39,238 bases of DNA, from assembly GCA_003635185.1 (NCBI GenBank), contig PYJA01000017.1, forward strand, positions 305-39,542. Reading direction: 5' to 3'. The stretch is from Candidatus Poribacteria bacterium. Lineage in GTDB: Bacteria > Poribacteria > WGA-4E > WGA-3G. The notes below the pieces were generated by a model, which saw only the letters and a program-made list of their open reading frames with translations, had not been told where the DNA came from and made no database searches. The translations under genes were made by a program, and so were the position numbers. Positions 16,256 to 26,200 of the stretch are shown piece after piece. Positions within the stretch are counted from its first letter, which is position 1. Each line of letters begins with the position of its first letter.

Positions 16256-16900
16256 ATGCAATACGACAAAAACAGATACAAAATATGGGCACTGCCTCAC
16301 CCTCTGATCTTATTCTGGATATTAAACCCGGTTATGATAATCAACGAACTGATTTTGGGGCAACGGTTGCCAAAGGTAACGTTGATAGACAAAGAGAGCG
16401 ATGCCCCTTTTGCGGAGCGTGGTTATGTTCCGTGTCCCCATTGCGAAACACTAAATGATGGTCGTATATGGGCAAAAGCAAATGCACTCGGACACTGGTT
16501 TGGATTTATTTGTCCAAATTGCCATCAAATTATTCCGTGTCTATGGAGCATTAGTAGTTACGCTGTCTTGGCGGTTACTTATCCACTGTGGTATTTTCCC
16601 GTTCGGTTTTTCCGAGATAGATGGATAGAAAAAGAAAAAACAAGATTAGCAAAAGTTCTTGAACGCCCGTTGATTCAAGCTGTGGACGTGAATTGGTATT
16701 TGATAGGCATTTTCTTTTGGGGTGGATTGATGTGGTTGGTGATGGGGGTTATTCCGGAGGCGTGGAATGTCTTGAACGGAGAAGAGTGGGATTTGATGAT
16801 GTTGTTTGTTTTTGAGTTGCCACTCTGGTTGGTAACAGGTTTCGGCTGGGGATTGTGGATGCATTTTACCATGAATAAGAAGGGAAAGGGGAGACGTTAA
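16256..16900 (+). CDS. membrane protein with CxxC zinc-ribbon-like segment
   Basis: Family not recognised. The start at 16256 was chosen because GGAG at 16243-16246 stands 9 bp upstream; in-frame ATGs at 16193, 16238 and 16241 are possible. The 214-aa product has a hydrophobic segment at about 16-34, a soluble loop holding two cysteine pairs, CPHC (60-63) and CPNC (86-89), and further membrane segments at about 100-118, 148-168 and 180-203. The four cysteines probably bind zinc or form a redox site. The C-terminus is basic (NKKGKGRR), consistent with a cytoplasmic end. It follows ribH by about 110 bp in the same direction, but a role in flavin metabolism is not supported by any motif. Confidence 0.7.
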   Translation: MQYDKNRYKIWALPHPLILFWILNPVMIINELILGQRLPKVTLIDKESDAPFAERGYVPCPHCETLNDGRIWAKANALGHWFGFICPNCHQIIPCLWSISSYAVLAVTYPLWYFPVRFFRDRWIEKEKTRLAKVLERPLIQAVDVNWYLIGIFFWGGLMWLVMGVIPEAWNVLNGEEWDLMMLFVFELPLWLVTGFGWGLWMHFTMNKKGKGRR

Positions 16901-16922
16901 ATCTCTTGCGTAAACAGTAGTT

Positions 16923-17055
16923 ATGAACGTCCAAAACCGCACCGTATTTTCACACGACAATCTACTTACCCTGCGGTGTGTGTAATTCAACCAAAGGCAG
17001 CGGCATGCAGGCACAACTCATCGCTCGCTTGAAAGAACAAGGCGTGTTGAACTAA
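16923..17055 (+). pseudogene. remnant of an adenine-specific DNA methylase-like gene
   Basis: ATG at 16923 opens MNVQNRTVFSHDNLLTLR, matching the N-terminal NRTxFxxDNLxxLRG block that precedes the cofactor motif in many type III/beta adenine methylases, but a TAA follows at residue 21. A second frame, from 16996, reads GSGMQAQLIARLKEQGVLN and then TAA, like a gene's C-terminal tail. The two pieces probably are the ends left by a large internal deletion. The parent-family call is from remembered similarity. Confidence 0.4.
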
Positions 17056-17119
17056 ATCGGAGGAAATTGACTTTTTTAGACAAACTTAATGGATCTCAGC
17101 TGGATCAGGAATTACATTT

Positions 17120-18018
17120 ATGCTGGAAAAAGAATTTAGAAACGAAGATCCACCTGGCAAGATTATAGCACTTATCCTATTCATCGTCTCCCTTATCGGT
17201 GGCGGGTCGTTCGCTGTTAAACTGGGCTTGCAGGGCTTTCCACCACTGAAAATGGCACTTTTCCGCTGTATATTAGGACTTATCGCTGTTGGTGGAATAG
17301 GATTCTATTATGGGATATCAATGCGGTTGCGTTTTGAAGAGCTGCCTCGGTTGCTCATAATTGCCGTGCTTTACATAGGACATACAATCACGTTAAATGT
17401 CGGTACCCACCTGACAACAGCTTCCCGCTCCACCATTTTTTTTACGCTTTATCCGCTGTTTACAGTGCTGTTCGGGCATTTCTGGTTACCAAATGATCGG
17501 CTCTCGCCTAAAAAGGTATTGGGGCTTCTAATCGCCTTCACCGGTGTCTTTGTAACGCTTGCACCGAATCTGCAAAGCGGCATCACTACGACGTGCCTCA
17601 TCGGCGATCTGATTGTCCTTCTTGCAGCCTGTTTCTTAGGACTCCGTATTACGCTCACTAAAGTGTTGTTCAGGATATTTACTCCCACAGGCTTCTTGTT
17701 TGGCTATTGGGTTTAAGTATTCCCTGTTTTCTATGTCTTTCCTATATTTTTGAGCGTGGACAGCTGATCAAATGGACACTGGAAAGTTGCGCTGGATTAC
17801 TTTATCAAGGATGGATTATTACGGGCTTCTGCTTTTTAGTCCTAACATCCGTGCTAAGGAAATACAAAGCGAGCAAATTGGTTGTCTTCTCTTTTCTGAT
17901 GCCAGTGTCGGGTGTCTTATTTAGTAGCCTACTTTTAGACGAAAAACTGACGACCGATGTGCTGGGAGGTACTGCGTTAGTGGCAGCAGGAATTTATCTT
18001 GTGAATAAGCAGCGTTAA
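17120..18018 (+). pseudogene. EamA/DMT-family transporter, frameshifted
   Basis: Two adjacent frames together make one drug/metabolite transporter of about 298 aa with ten membrane helices and two EamA repeats. The first (17120-17716) covers the first repeat (LIGGGSFAVKLGLQGFPPLK through VLGLLIAFTGVFVTLAP) and into the second, ending FGYWV and stop. The second (from 17707) continues LSIPCFLCLSYIFERG through KLVVFSFLMPVSGVLFSSLL to KQR. A -1 or +2 shift near 17700-17716 would join them. It is either a recent frameshift or a sequencing error. If intact, it would be an inner-membrane exporter of unknown substrate. Confidence 0.8.
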
Positions 18019-18119
18019 TCTACCCACGAATCAATAGATAAAAAAGGATGATAAAAACTTTACACATCCCACACAATTTACGCTTGATTGAAAATGCAGA
18101 ATGTGTTAGAGTAACATAA

Positions 18120-18722
18120 ATGATTGCAATTATAGACTACAAAGCTGGAAATCTAACAAGCGTTGCGCGTGCTCTGGATCGCCTCGGTTATAAAAACCAG
18201 ATCACAGATGATGCGGAAACCATTCTCGCTGCAGAACGCGTAATTTTCCCTGGAGTCGGTGCTGCAAAAGCGACCATGGGAAACTTGCAAGACCGTTCTC
18301 TCGACGACGTGCTTCTCAAGTTTTTCGAATCTGGCAAGCCTATGTTAGGTATCTGTATCGGCATCCAAATCCTTTTTGAACACAGTGAAGAAGAAGATAC
18401 TGATTGCCTTGGACTGCTTTCGGGGCACGTGAAAAAATATCCCGCACATAAACGACTCAAAGTGCCTCAAATCGGATGGAATGAAGTCAGGCAAGTTCGT
18501 CCGCATAAAATCTTTGAAGGTGTACCGAATCCTGCTCATTTTTACTTCGTCAACGCCTATTATCCAGTGCCAGAGGTAGAGGAAACGATTATCGGAAAAA
18601 CAACCTACGGTCTTGAATTCTGTAGTGCAATTGCCCATAATAATCTCATCGCAACACAATTTCACTTAGAAAAAAGCGGTCGCGTCGGATTAAAAATGTT
18701 AGAGAATTTTTTAAAATTATAA
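18120..18722 (+). CDS. hisH: imidazole glycerol phosphate synthase glutaminase subunit HisH
   Basis: A 200-aa class I glutamine amidotransferase. It opens MIAIIDYKAGNLTSVARAL and carries the nucleophile elbow GICIGIQ (Cys79) and the catalytic His182/Glu184 in TQFHLEKSG. It hydrolyses glutamine and channels ammonia to HisF for imidazole glycerol phosphate and AICAR formation in histidine synthesis. No other his gene is present, so hisH stands alone here, as is common outside the enterobacteria. It starts at ATG 18120, 101 bp after the broken EamA gene, and is followed by a repeat element. Confidence 0.95.
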   Translation: MIAIIDYKAGNLTSVARALDRLGYKNQITDDAETILAAERVIFPGVGAAKATMGNLQDRSLDDVLLKFFESGKPMLGICIGIQILFEHSEEEDTDCLGLLSGHVKKYPAHKRLKVPQIGWNEVRQVRPHKIFEGVPNPAHFYFVNAYYPVPEVEETIIGKTTYGLEFCSAIAHNNLIATQFHLEKSGRVGLKMLENFLKL

Positions 18723-18730
18723 TAAACGGC

Positions 18731-18890
18731 AGGACTTACGCATTCCCCCTTGATAAGGGGGGCAGGGGGGGTAAATAGTCCAGTATTTCACTGTTTTTAG
18801 TCTTTTTATCTCCCCGGACGCTATCGCTATGGGGCCCGCCCCCTAAGTCCCCCTTATCAAGGGGACTTTAAGAGAAAATGCGTAAGTCTT
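18731..18890. repeat. MITE-like inverted-repeat element, copy 2
   Basis: The ends AGGACTTACGCATT and AATGCGTAAGTCTT are inverted, with inner arms CCCCCTTGATAAGGGG and CCCCTTATCAAGGGG. Same family as 211-317 but with a different and longer centre. AAACG occurs close to both sides (18724 and 18892) but not at exactly matching offsets, so a target duplication is uncertain. Confidence 0.8.
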
Positions 18891-18933
18891 GAAACGAGTT
18901 AAATCCATTTGTTAAACGACACGCAAACGCCCC

Positions 18934-20487
18934 ATGAAAACACTATTTTTAGCACTCGGTGTACTGTGCGCTAATATTTTTATTTATGTATCGGGAACGC
19001 ATCACTACTATTTCACCGTTTCACACCTTTATTACGGTGTGATGTTGTTAGCCGCGATTTACGAAAGTTCGCGAAACCAGAATTTATTGCTTGGATTGAC
19101 AACTGCCGCTAATTGGGTATATGTTTTACAACATCCACTACAAATAGAAAACTTTACCGTAGCGTTCCTATATCCCGTTGTAGCGTTTCTGTTTGTCCGG
19201 ACAATTCGGCAACTGCGGCTCCAGCGTTTGAATCGCGTTAAAGAGATGGATAGAATCAGCACGGCAAAGACGACTTTAGAGAAACGCGTGCGCGACCTGT
19301 CTATCGTTTTTGAGGTGAGCCAAGCAGCAAATGACGCACTTGAATTTGAAGAGCTTTTTCAACGGATCATTGAAATCCTTTCAGAACGACTCGGAATCTA
19401 TCGTGGCACTTTGAATCTTTATGAAAATGGAGAGAAGGTTACATCCGTTGAAGTGATTTTGGGGTTAACAGCAGCAGAACAGAAACGTGGGACTGACCAT
19501 CAGATAGAAGAAATTGAGAAAAGGGTGCTGGCAGATGGCGAAGCGATCGGCGTTCCGCAACAACGTATCCCTACACCCTCTGTAAAACTTTTTCCGCCTG
19601 AACGGATTGAATCCAAAGATAATATCGCTTTTTGGTGCTTACCCGTGATTGTTGAAGACCAAATCATTGGAACTTTGCGGATCGACAAAGCAAAAGATGA
19701 ACTGTCCGCAGCTGAAGATGTACAGGTGTTAGAAATTATCGCCTCAATTATCGCTCAACGTGTTAAAATTAAGCAGACCATTGACGCATTGGTTCAGTCA
19801 GAACGTCTGGCTGCGCTCGGTAAATTGGTAACGACCATAGCACACGAGGTACGAAACCCACTCGGCAGTATACGGTTAGCCACACAGCTGCTCAGTGAAC
19901 CGAATGACCGATTCGCACCGTTGTCTAAAGAAGAACAAGCAGAAATTGACGAATATACCACAATTATTATCAAAGAGGTAGACCGGCTTAACCGATCTAT
20001 TGAGCAACTCCTTGCTTTCGGTAAACCGGCAATGACAGATGCGGAACTTTGTGACGTTCACAAAATACTTGATAACTGCCTCGCTACTTATCAACCTGAA
20101 TTTGACCGACACAATATCAGTGTCATCCGTGAATACACTGAGTGTCCGTCAGTCCATATTAACCAAGATGGTATCACACAAGTTGTTCTAAATCTGTTTT
20201 CTAATGCAATTGAAGCGATGGAAGATGGTGGTACTTTGACAATTCAAACGTACACACAAGCAGAATCCGAAAATGTTTATATTCGTTTTCAAGATACGGG
20301 GCCAGGTATTTCCACAAGCGACGTTCCAAATCTCTTTGACGCTTTTTATACCACAAAACAGAAGGGAACAGGGCTTGGACTTTACATCAGCCAAAAGATT
20401 TTAGCGGAACACGGGGGCAGTATTGAAGTTGATGCTGATCTTGCAACCGGCACCGCTTTTATTATATCGCTTCCCAACACAATTTAA
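18934..20487 (+). CDS. membrane sensor histidine kinase with GAF domain (NtrB-like)
   Basis: A 517-aa kinase. Hydrophobic helices occupy about residues 2-20, 32-45, 50-66 and 72-90, then a short coiled linker, a GAF-like domain (about 125-275, ELFQRIIEILSERLGIYRGT), the dimerisation/phosphoacceptor helix with His304 in IAHEVRNPLGSIRLATQLL, and a HATPase_c domain with the N box QVVLNLFSNAIEAM, G1 DTGPGIS and G2 GTGLGLYIS. It autophosphorylates and passes phosphate to the regulator 51-63 bp downstream. The signal sensed by the membrane or GAF part is unknown. The start has no clear Shine-Dalgarno. Confidence 0.93.
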   Translation: MKTLFLALGVLCANIFIYVSGTHHYYFTVSHLYYGVMLLAAIYESSRNQNLLLGLTTAANWVYVLQHPLQIENFTVAFLYPVVAFLFVRTIRQLRLQRLNRVKEMDRISTAKTTLEKRVRDLSIVFEVSQAANDALEFEELFQRIIEILSERLGIYRGTLNLYENGEKVTSVEVILGLTAAEQKRGTDHQIEEIEKRVLADGEAIGVPQQRIPTPSVKLFPPERIESKDNIAFWCLPVIVEDQIIGTLRIDKAKDELSAAEDVQVLEIIASIIAQRVKIKQTIDALVQSERLAALGKLVTTIAHEVRNPLGSIRLATQLLSEPNDRFAPLSKEEQAEIDEYTTIIIKEVDRLNRSIEQLLAFGKPAMTDAELCDVHKILDNCLATYQPEFDRHNISVIREYTECPSVHINQDGITQVVLNLFSNAIEAMEDGGTLTIQTYTQAESENVYIRFQDTGPGISTSDVPNLFDAFYTTKQKGTGLGLYISQKILAEHGGSIEVDADLATGTAFIISLPNTI

Positions 20488-20550
20488 CCGACTGTTGACT
20501 ACTGATAACTGACTGCCGATAATCGATAGCCAAAAAAAGTGAGCAAAATT

Positions 20551-21975
20551 ATGTCTTATTCAGTTCTAATTGCCGATGACGACCACAGTCTACGTTCCGT
20601 TTTAAGTGCTGCTCTTAATAAAGCAGGATACCACACAGTCAAAGCACAAAATGGAAAAGAGGCGATTGAGTGTGTTCAAAAAGATGAGTTTGATGTCATT
20701 CTGCTTGATATTTTTTTAGGGGATGCTGACGGATTGGAATTGATAGAGACCATTCAAGAACTGAATCCAGCAGCGGCTATCATTGTGATTACGGGGCACG
20801 GCACAACACAAACAGCGATTGATGCAGCAAAACAACGCGCTTATGGGTACCTTACAAAACCGATTGACCTACAACAGTTGTTAGACCTCGTGTCGCGCGC
20901 CGCCTCAGCTTCAAATCAAACGAAAAATGTTAAAGCATCAATTACTGCTATTGATGCTGATGGACACGGTAAAATGGTAGGCCAGTGTCCTGCCATGCAA
21001 ACTGTTTATCAGATAATTGGGCGCGCTGCATTCAGTGATGAAACCGTTCTGATTATGGGGGAAAGCGGGACTGGCAAAGAATTGGTGGCAGAGCTGATCC
21101 ATCAAAATAGCCCGCGCAGCGATAATCCGTTTGTGGTGGTTGATTGTAGTGCTATCCCGCCAAGTCTGATTGAAAGCACGCTTTTTGGGCACGTCAAAGG
21201 TGCGTTTACAGATGCACATGCTGACCGGAAAGGCAAATTTGAACAGGCGGATAGCGGCACAATTTTTCTGGACGAAGTTGGCGAATTGCCGATTGATGTG
21301 CAGATGAAATTGTTGCGCGTGCTCCAAGAACGTGAAATAGAACCGGTAGGTAGTAACGAAACACGACCTGTAAATGTACGTATCATCGCTGCAACTAACC
21401 GACAACTTGATACAGCAATATCGCAAAAAAAATTTCGTGATGATCTTTACTACCGTCTGAATGTCATTACTATTATGTTACCACCTCTCAGAGAACGTAA
21501 AGAGGATATTCCAGAACTTATTGTTCTTTTCATAAGCCGCTTTGCACAGGAATATCAACCGCCAAAAATAGGAATTTCCTCTGAGACAATAAAAAAACTC
21601 ATTGAATATGAGTGGCCCGGCAATGTGCGTGAACTCGAAAACGCCATCAAACGGGCACTTGTAATGTGTTCTGGGCAGATGTTACTTACAGAACATTTTT
21701 CACAAATTTTTGACAAACCGATTTCAGATAGCACAATAGATAACCAAAATCCCGATCAACAAATTCAAACACTTCTCCAGGGTGAGGTGGAACGGTATTT
21801 GGAATCCGATGCGGATGCAGGACAATTATACGCTGCAATTCGTTCTGTTTTTGAGAAACCGCTCTTTGAAATTGTTTTGAAACATACTGACGGCAATCGC
21901 AGCAAGGCGTCAGAGATACTTGGGATTAACCGAAATACCCTGCATACTAAGTTAAACGAGTACGGCATCAAATAG
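20551..21975 (+). CDS. sigma-54-dependent response regulator (NtrC family)
   Basis: A 474-aa regulator with three domains. Receiver at 1-120 (acid pocket Asp10/Asp11, phosphoacceptor Asp53 in VILLDIF, Lys103 in LTKPID). AAA+ at about 142-385, with Walker A GESGTGKE (170-177), the sigma-54 contact loop GAFTDA (217-222, usually GAFTGA) and Walker B TIFLDE (237-242). A Fis-type helix-turn-helix forms the end (HTDGNRSKASEILGINRNTL). It would activate sigma-54 promoters when phosphorylated by the upstream kinase. The ATG at 20551 begins the receiver and follows AGTGAG; GTG 20539 would add four residues. The next genes, 50 bp on, are plausible targets. Confidence 0.95.
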   Translation: MSYSVLIADDDHSLRSVLSAALNKAGYHTVKAQNGKEAIECVQKDEFDVILLDIFLGDADGLELIETIQELNPAAAIIVITGHGTTQTAIDAAKQRAYGYLTKPIDLQQLLDLVSRAASASNQTKNVKASITAIDADGHGKMVGQCPAMQTVYQIIGRAAFSDETVLIMGESGTGKELVAELIHQNSPRSDNPFVVVDCSAIPPSLIESTLFGHVKGAFTDAHADRKGKFEQADSGTIFLDEVGELPIDVQMKLLRVLQEREIEPVGSNETRPVNVRIIAATNRQLDTAISQKKFRDDLYYRLNVITIMLPPLRERKEDIPELIVLFISRFAQEYQPPKIGISSETIKKLIEYEWPGNVRELENAIKRALVMCSGQMLLTEHFSQIFDKPISDSTIDNQNPDQQIQTLLQGEVERYLESDADAGQLYAAIRSVFEKPLFEIVLKHTDGNRSKASEILGINRNTLHTKLNEYGIK

Positions 21976-22024
21976 CAGTTTTGAATTAAAAAATAATGAA
22001 TTAAACGGAATTGAGATTATACTA

Positions 22025-22318
22025 ATGGACATAGGAAAAGTTATTGGCACCGTTGTCGCAACCCGAAAAGACCCGAGTTTAGAAGGCACACGCCTTCTCG
22101 TCGTGCAACCTTTAGATGAAAAACATAATCCTATTGCCGAACCTCTTGTCGCAGTAGATACGTTACAAGATGCAGGGGTAGGAGAAATCGTTTACATAGT
22201 TACCGGAGGAGATGCAGTAGGCATCTTACCCGGAAGGCGAATGCCAGTGGATGTGGCAATTGTTGGTATTGTTGATTCCCTTTCGCTGCTTGAAGAACCG
22301 AGCATAACGTCATCGTAA
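22025..22318 (+). CDS. EutN/CcmL-family microcompartment vertex protein, first copy
   Basis: A 97-aa single-domain BMC-P protein, which forms pentamers at the vertices of protein microcompartments. It opens MDIGKVIGTVVATRKDPSLE and has the core strand RLLVVQPLD, then VAVDTLQDAGVGEIVYIV, GGDAV and VDVAIVGIVDSL, all characteristic of EutN/CcmL. It is in tandem with a second, clearly different copy 45 bp on. No hexameric BMC-H shell gene or signature enzyme lies in the window, so the shell must be completed from elsewhere or these pentamers act alone. Confidence 0.93.
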   Translation: MDIGKVIGTVVATRKDPSLEGTRLLVVQPLDEKHNPIAEPLVAVDTLQDAGVGEIVYIVTGGDAVGILPGRRMPVDVAIVGIVDSLSLLEEPSITSS

Positions 22319-22363
22319 CATCGCTTAGTTTCAGTTCTACATCACGAAATCTTGTAGGTTTTT

Positions 22364-22660
22364 ATGTACCTTGCAAAAGTAATTGGAAAAGCTGTATCTG
22401 TGCTTAAGCACCCAGCATATCAAAATCGCACGCTGCTGCTTGTGCAGCCGTTGAGTCTAAGATCAGAACTTGTGCGCACACCAACAATCGCTGTTGATTA
22501 TGTCGGAGCAGGTGAAGGTGATACGGTAATTGTGGGCGCAGGCCCCGGCGTTGCACAAGAGGTCTTCGGTGTAGAAAACGCCCCTATCCGCGAACTCATA
22601 ATGGGGATTGTAGATCATTTTGATGTAGAATTCCTGGAGGAAACAAAATGGCACGAGTAA
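22364..22660 (+). CDS. EutN/CcmL-family microcompartment vertex protein, second copy
   Basis: A 98-aa BMC-P homologue. MYLAKVIGKAVSVLKHPAYQ and TLLLVQPLSLRSE mark the N-terminal half, followed by PTIAVDYVGAGEGDTVIVGA and a C-terminal strand IMGIVDHFDVEF. It differs from its neighbour at most positions, so the duplication is old and the two pentamers probably have distinct places in the shell. Its last 13 bp overlap the start of the lipoprotein gene, whose ribosome site GGAGG lies inside this reading frame. Confidence 0.93.
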   Translation: MYLAKVIGKAVSVLKHPAYQNRTLLLVQPLSLRSELVRTPTIAVDYVGAGEGDTVIVGAGPGVAQEVFGVENAPIRELIMGIVDHFDVEFLEETKWHE

Positions 22661-23262
22661 GTACTACGTTCCGAAAAAACTTATGCTACGTTTCTTGTTT
22701 ACTTTTTCTTTGTTTAAGTCTTAACGCTTGCCAACTCGCAGCAGTTTTATCAACGCAATATAGTCAAAATATCGCGCAAGCCAATTACGGGACTGAAGCA
22801 AACCACCCCGGCCTAAACGATGGAAACCGCGAAACTGTGGCAACCGTTCCTGCCAAGAATAACCGCAACTTTATCATCCGATTTGCTGATGTGCAACCGG
22901 TCCGCAAAATTGTCATTTACAACGAAAACCTATTTCGTTTCCAGATAGATTTTTTAAATCCCGAAACCGGTGAATGGGAAACCTTTGATACTGTCGTTCA
23001 GCGGCGCAACCTGAAAGGCAAACGCGCCCAACCCATGTTCGTTTTTGATAGGTTAGATTTTCACACGCAGATGATTCGGATTACCGTAACTCGGACCGTA
23101 GACGATATCGTTGTGAACAAATTTGTCCTCGATGATGGTGATAAAGTGGTAGGTCAGCGTGATACGATAGCAGGCCAATATGCGCCTCACTACCGTGTGA
23201 TCCGACCTTCGATCGCGCAAATCCGAGAAATTGAGGTCTATCACCTTGCTAAAAATAAGTAA
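22648..23262 (+). CDS. discoidin-like lipoprotein
   Basis: A 204-aa protein with a lipoprotein signal: basic start (MARVSTTFRKN), hydrophobic core (SCLLFLCLSLNA) and lipobox LNAC with the lipidated Cys at residue 28. The mature part resembles a compact galactose-binding/F5-8C-like beta-sandwich (NHPGLNDGNRET, then NFIIRFADVQPVRKIVIYNE and IRITVTRTVDD). Such domains bind carbohydrate or surfaces; the family match is weak. The ATG follows GGAGG, placed within the preceding EutN gene. It is probably anchored in the outer membrane or facing the periplasm and may be co-expressed with the giant protease that follows. Confidence 0.7.
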   Translation: MARVSTTFRKNLCYVSCLLFLCLSLNACQLAAVLSTQYSQNIAQANYGTEANHPGLNDGNRETVATVPAKNNRNFIIRFADVQPVRKIVIYNENLFRFQIDFLNPETGEWETFDTVVQRRNLKGKRAQPMFVFDRLDFHTQMIRITVTRTVDDIVVNKFVLDDGDKVVGQRDTIAGQYAPHYRVIRPSIAQIREIEVYHLAKNK

Positions 23263-23296
23263 GATAATTCCTCACTCCCAATTCCCAATTAAATAT

Positions 23297-26200
23297 ATGG
23301 TTATCAAAATGAAGCATACTGGACTATTTACAGCAATTCTTGTTTTTTCAAAAATAGTATTTTTCTTGGCCGCCACATGCACAGAAGCGGTGCCAGTTAA
23401 TCAAAATCATCAATCATCCGAAAGCGCAATAACAACCAACAGTGGAAAAATTGAATTGGTGAATGCTACACCACAAAGCATAACGATTCAACTGGTCATC
23501 GCCGATTCAGATTTCAAAATCGAAACACTGGAACACAACGAAACACAATTTCAGACACTTTCATTCCCAGAATGCCGCTACATCACAAGCCCAGAAGTGC
23601 CTCGTCTTCCCATGCAAACAGCCCTGATTGGTGTTCCACCTGACGCGAGTTTTGCATTACGTATCGTTGAGAGCACTGATTTTAGCACGTATAAACTCAT
23701 ACACACGCTTGCAGATCACAACGTTAATTACAGTCAACACAATTTTGATGCGGTATCAAAACCAAGATTGAATCAGATTTACACAACCAATCGCTTTTTT
23801 CCAAACAACCTTGCTGAAATTGGAACCGCGGGATGGATTCGAGAGAACCGCGTCCTTCCTATTCAACTAAACCCTGTTCAATATAACCCCGTCACGGGTG
23901 AGGTTAAACTCTACCATCGGCTTGTTGTTGAAGTGAAATTCAATGGAGTAGGTAGTGCGCCTTCAGCGATTCAAGGATTCCCGCGTCCAGAATCTTCTGT
24001 TTATGAGGAAATGTTTGAAAATCTACTGATCAATCCCCAAACTGCTAAGCACTGGCGTTCCCCAGTTATGCGTGCGATCCCAAAGAATGATTCTTTGAGA
24101 AGTGGCACACTCACTACACACAGTTCTGCCTTTTCTGTTCCCAGTGCGCCTGCAATTACTTTACCTCGCTACAAAGTTTTTATTACCAAGTCAGGTATGT
24201 ACCGCATTACAGCAAGCGACTTAACGTCAGCTGGGGTTGATATAACAACTATCAGACCCACTACATTGGCACTCTCTAACAAAGGGAAACAGATCCCAAT
24301 TTTTGTGCGGAATGCAGACAACGGAAGTACTGCAGATAACACCACTGGTTTTGATGCAGCAGGTGAAATTATTTTCTACGGTGAACGTCATAGTGGTGAT
24401 AAAACTTATATTGATCCTTATTCAGATGAAAATGTATATTGGCTTTCGTGGAATGCGGGCCCGGGGCTCCGAATGGAAACAACAGTACTCTCTACAGAAA
24501 AACCCGAAATTCCTTTAGATGCATCGGGACTTCCTCTATATACATCCGCATTTTATGAACCCCAAAATTTCCTCACCCGCGTCCACATTGAAAAGGATAA
24601 TCACTTCCGACGGTTTAAAAACTTTGGGTTACCAGAAGGAAGTCAGTATGACGAGTTTGGCGATGGTATCCTGGTACGCAACTTCGTTCTTGAGGCTTTA
24701 CCTGAGTTGCCAAACGACAGTTGGTTTTGGACGCAACTGACTGCACCAGAAACAAAGAATTTTCCTTTTACACTAAACGGTGTTGCTGGAACCGGTCAAA
24801 AAGCCACCATACGGGTCGCATTACACGGTAGATCGGAAGGTTCACACTTCGCAGAACTGTGGCTGAATAACGATGATGTGCTTGGAGAACCAGAATGGAT
24901 TGGAGATATAGAATATCGTTTTGAAAACCAACAAATTTCACAATCCTTTCTCAAAAATGGCAGAAATATAATCGGTATAGATTGCCCCGGCGGACGTGGG
25001 CAGGACCTGATCATGTTGAACTGGTTAGAAATAGATTATTGGCGAACTTATGACGCAGCAAATAATGTACTCCCTTTTTCGATTACGTTTATGCCTGATA
25101 GCGTAACCGGTAATATAAATACCAATTTTAAAGTTGAGTTAAAAAACTTCTCTAATCCCAACATAGAAATTTATGGCATCGATGGCACTAAATATGTTGG
25201 CTTAGCTCCAGTGGAAGATGAAGATCGCGCGGGAATCTACGACATCGTTTTTCAATCATCACGAATTAGTGGCATATCACAAAACCTATCCGATGAACCA
25301 CTCAAACTTGACCCAGCTATCCAATATATTGCACTCACAAGTGACAAATATCTCAAACCTAAAAAAATCATCAAGGATACACCCTCCGATTTACGCGGTC
25401 AACACAACGCCGCAGATTACATCATCATTACAGATACAGAATTTATGCGCGACGTACAACCCCTTGCAAACTTTCGTAACCAACAGGGGCTGCGAACTAA
25501 AGTCGTTGATGTCCAAAATATATATGATGAATTTAATCATGGAATTCACAATCCCTATGCTCTTCGTGATTTTCTTAAGTATGCTTATGAAAATTGGCAA
25601 CCCCCTGCTCCAACCTACGTTTTACTAATTGGGGATGCAAGTCGAGAAAATGAGAATACTTTTGTACCCACAATTCAGGTACAAATCCCTGGTTACGGTT
25701 CATCTGCCAGTGATCACCAGTTCGTTACTTTCCGCGGCACGGACAATTTTCCTGACATGTTTATTGGAAGAGTACCAGCAAACAATAGTGTAGATGTCCG
25801 TATCTTCGTTGAACACACAATAAACTATGAAACTACATCCGAATTTGGTCCCTGGCACAAACGCATCCTTATGCTCGCTGGCTCTGATGAAAGATTCCAC
25901 ATCCAAACCGATCAACTTATTACAGAGAGGAATCTTCCCCAAAAATATGAACCTGTCCGAATCTACGCGCCGCCTACTGCGGAAGAAGAACTGACATTAG
26001 GTGAGGGCAGCACGCCTGTCGGACGGCAGGTGATTGATGGGTTCAACGATGGGGCATGTCTTGTCAACTACATTGGCCATGGCGGGGGCGGTGTCTGGTC
26101 ATCCTACCGTATGATGGGTTTGGAGGACCCGCATAAAAACTTAACTAATATTTCGCAGCTGCCACTTGTGATTAGTATGACCTGCTATACCAATCAATTT

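Noticed and set aside
18724..18896. AAACG as a target duplication of the repeat copy at 18731
   Set aside because: The copies are not at equal distance from the two ends, and a 5-bp match near A+T-rich ends can arise by chance.
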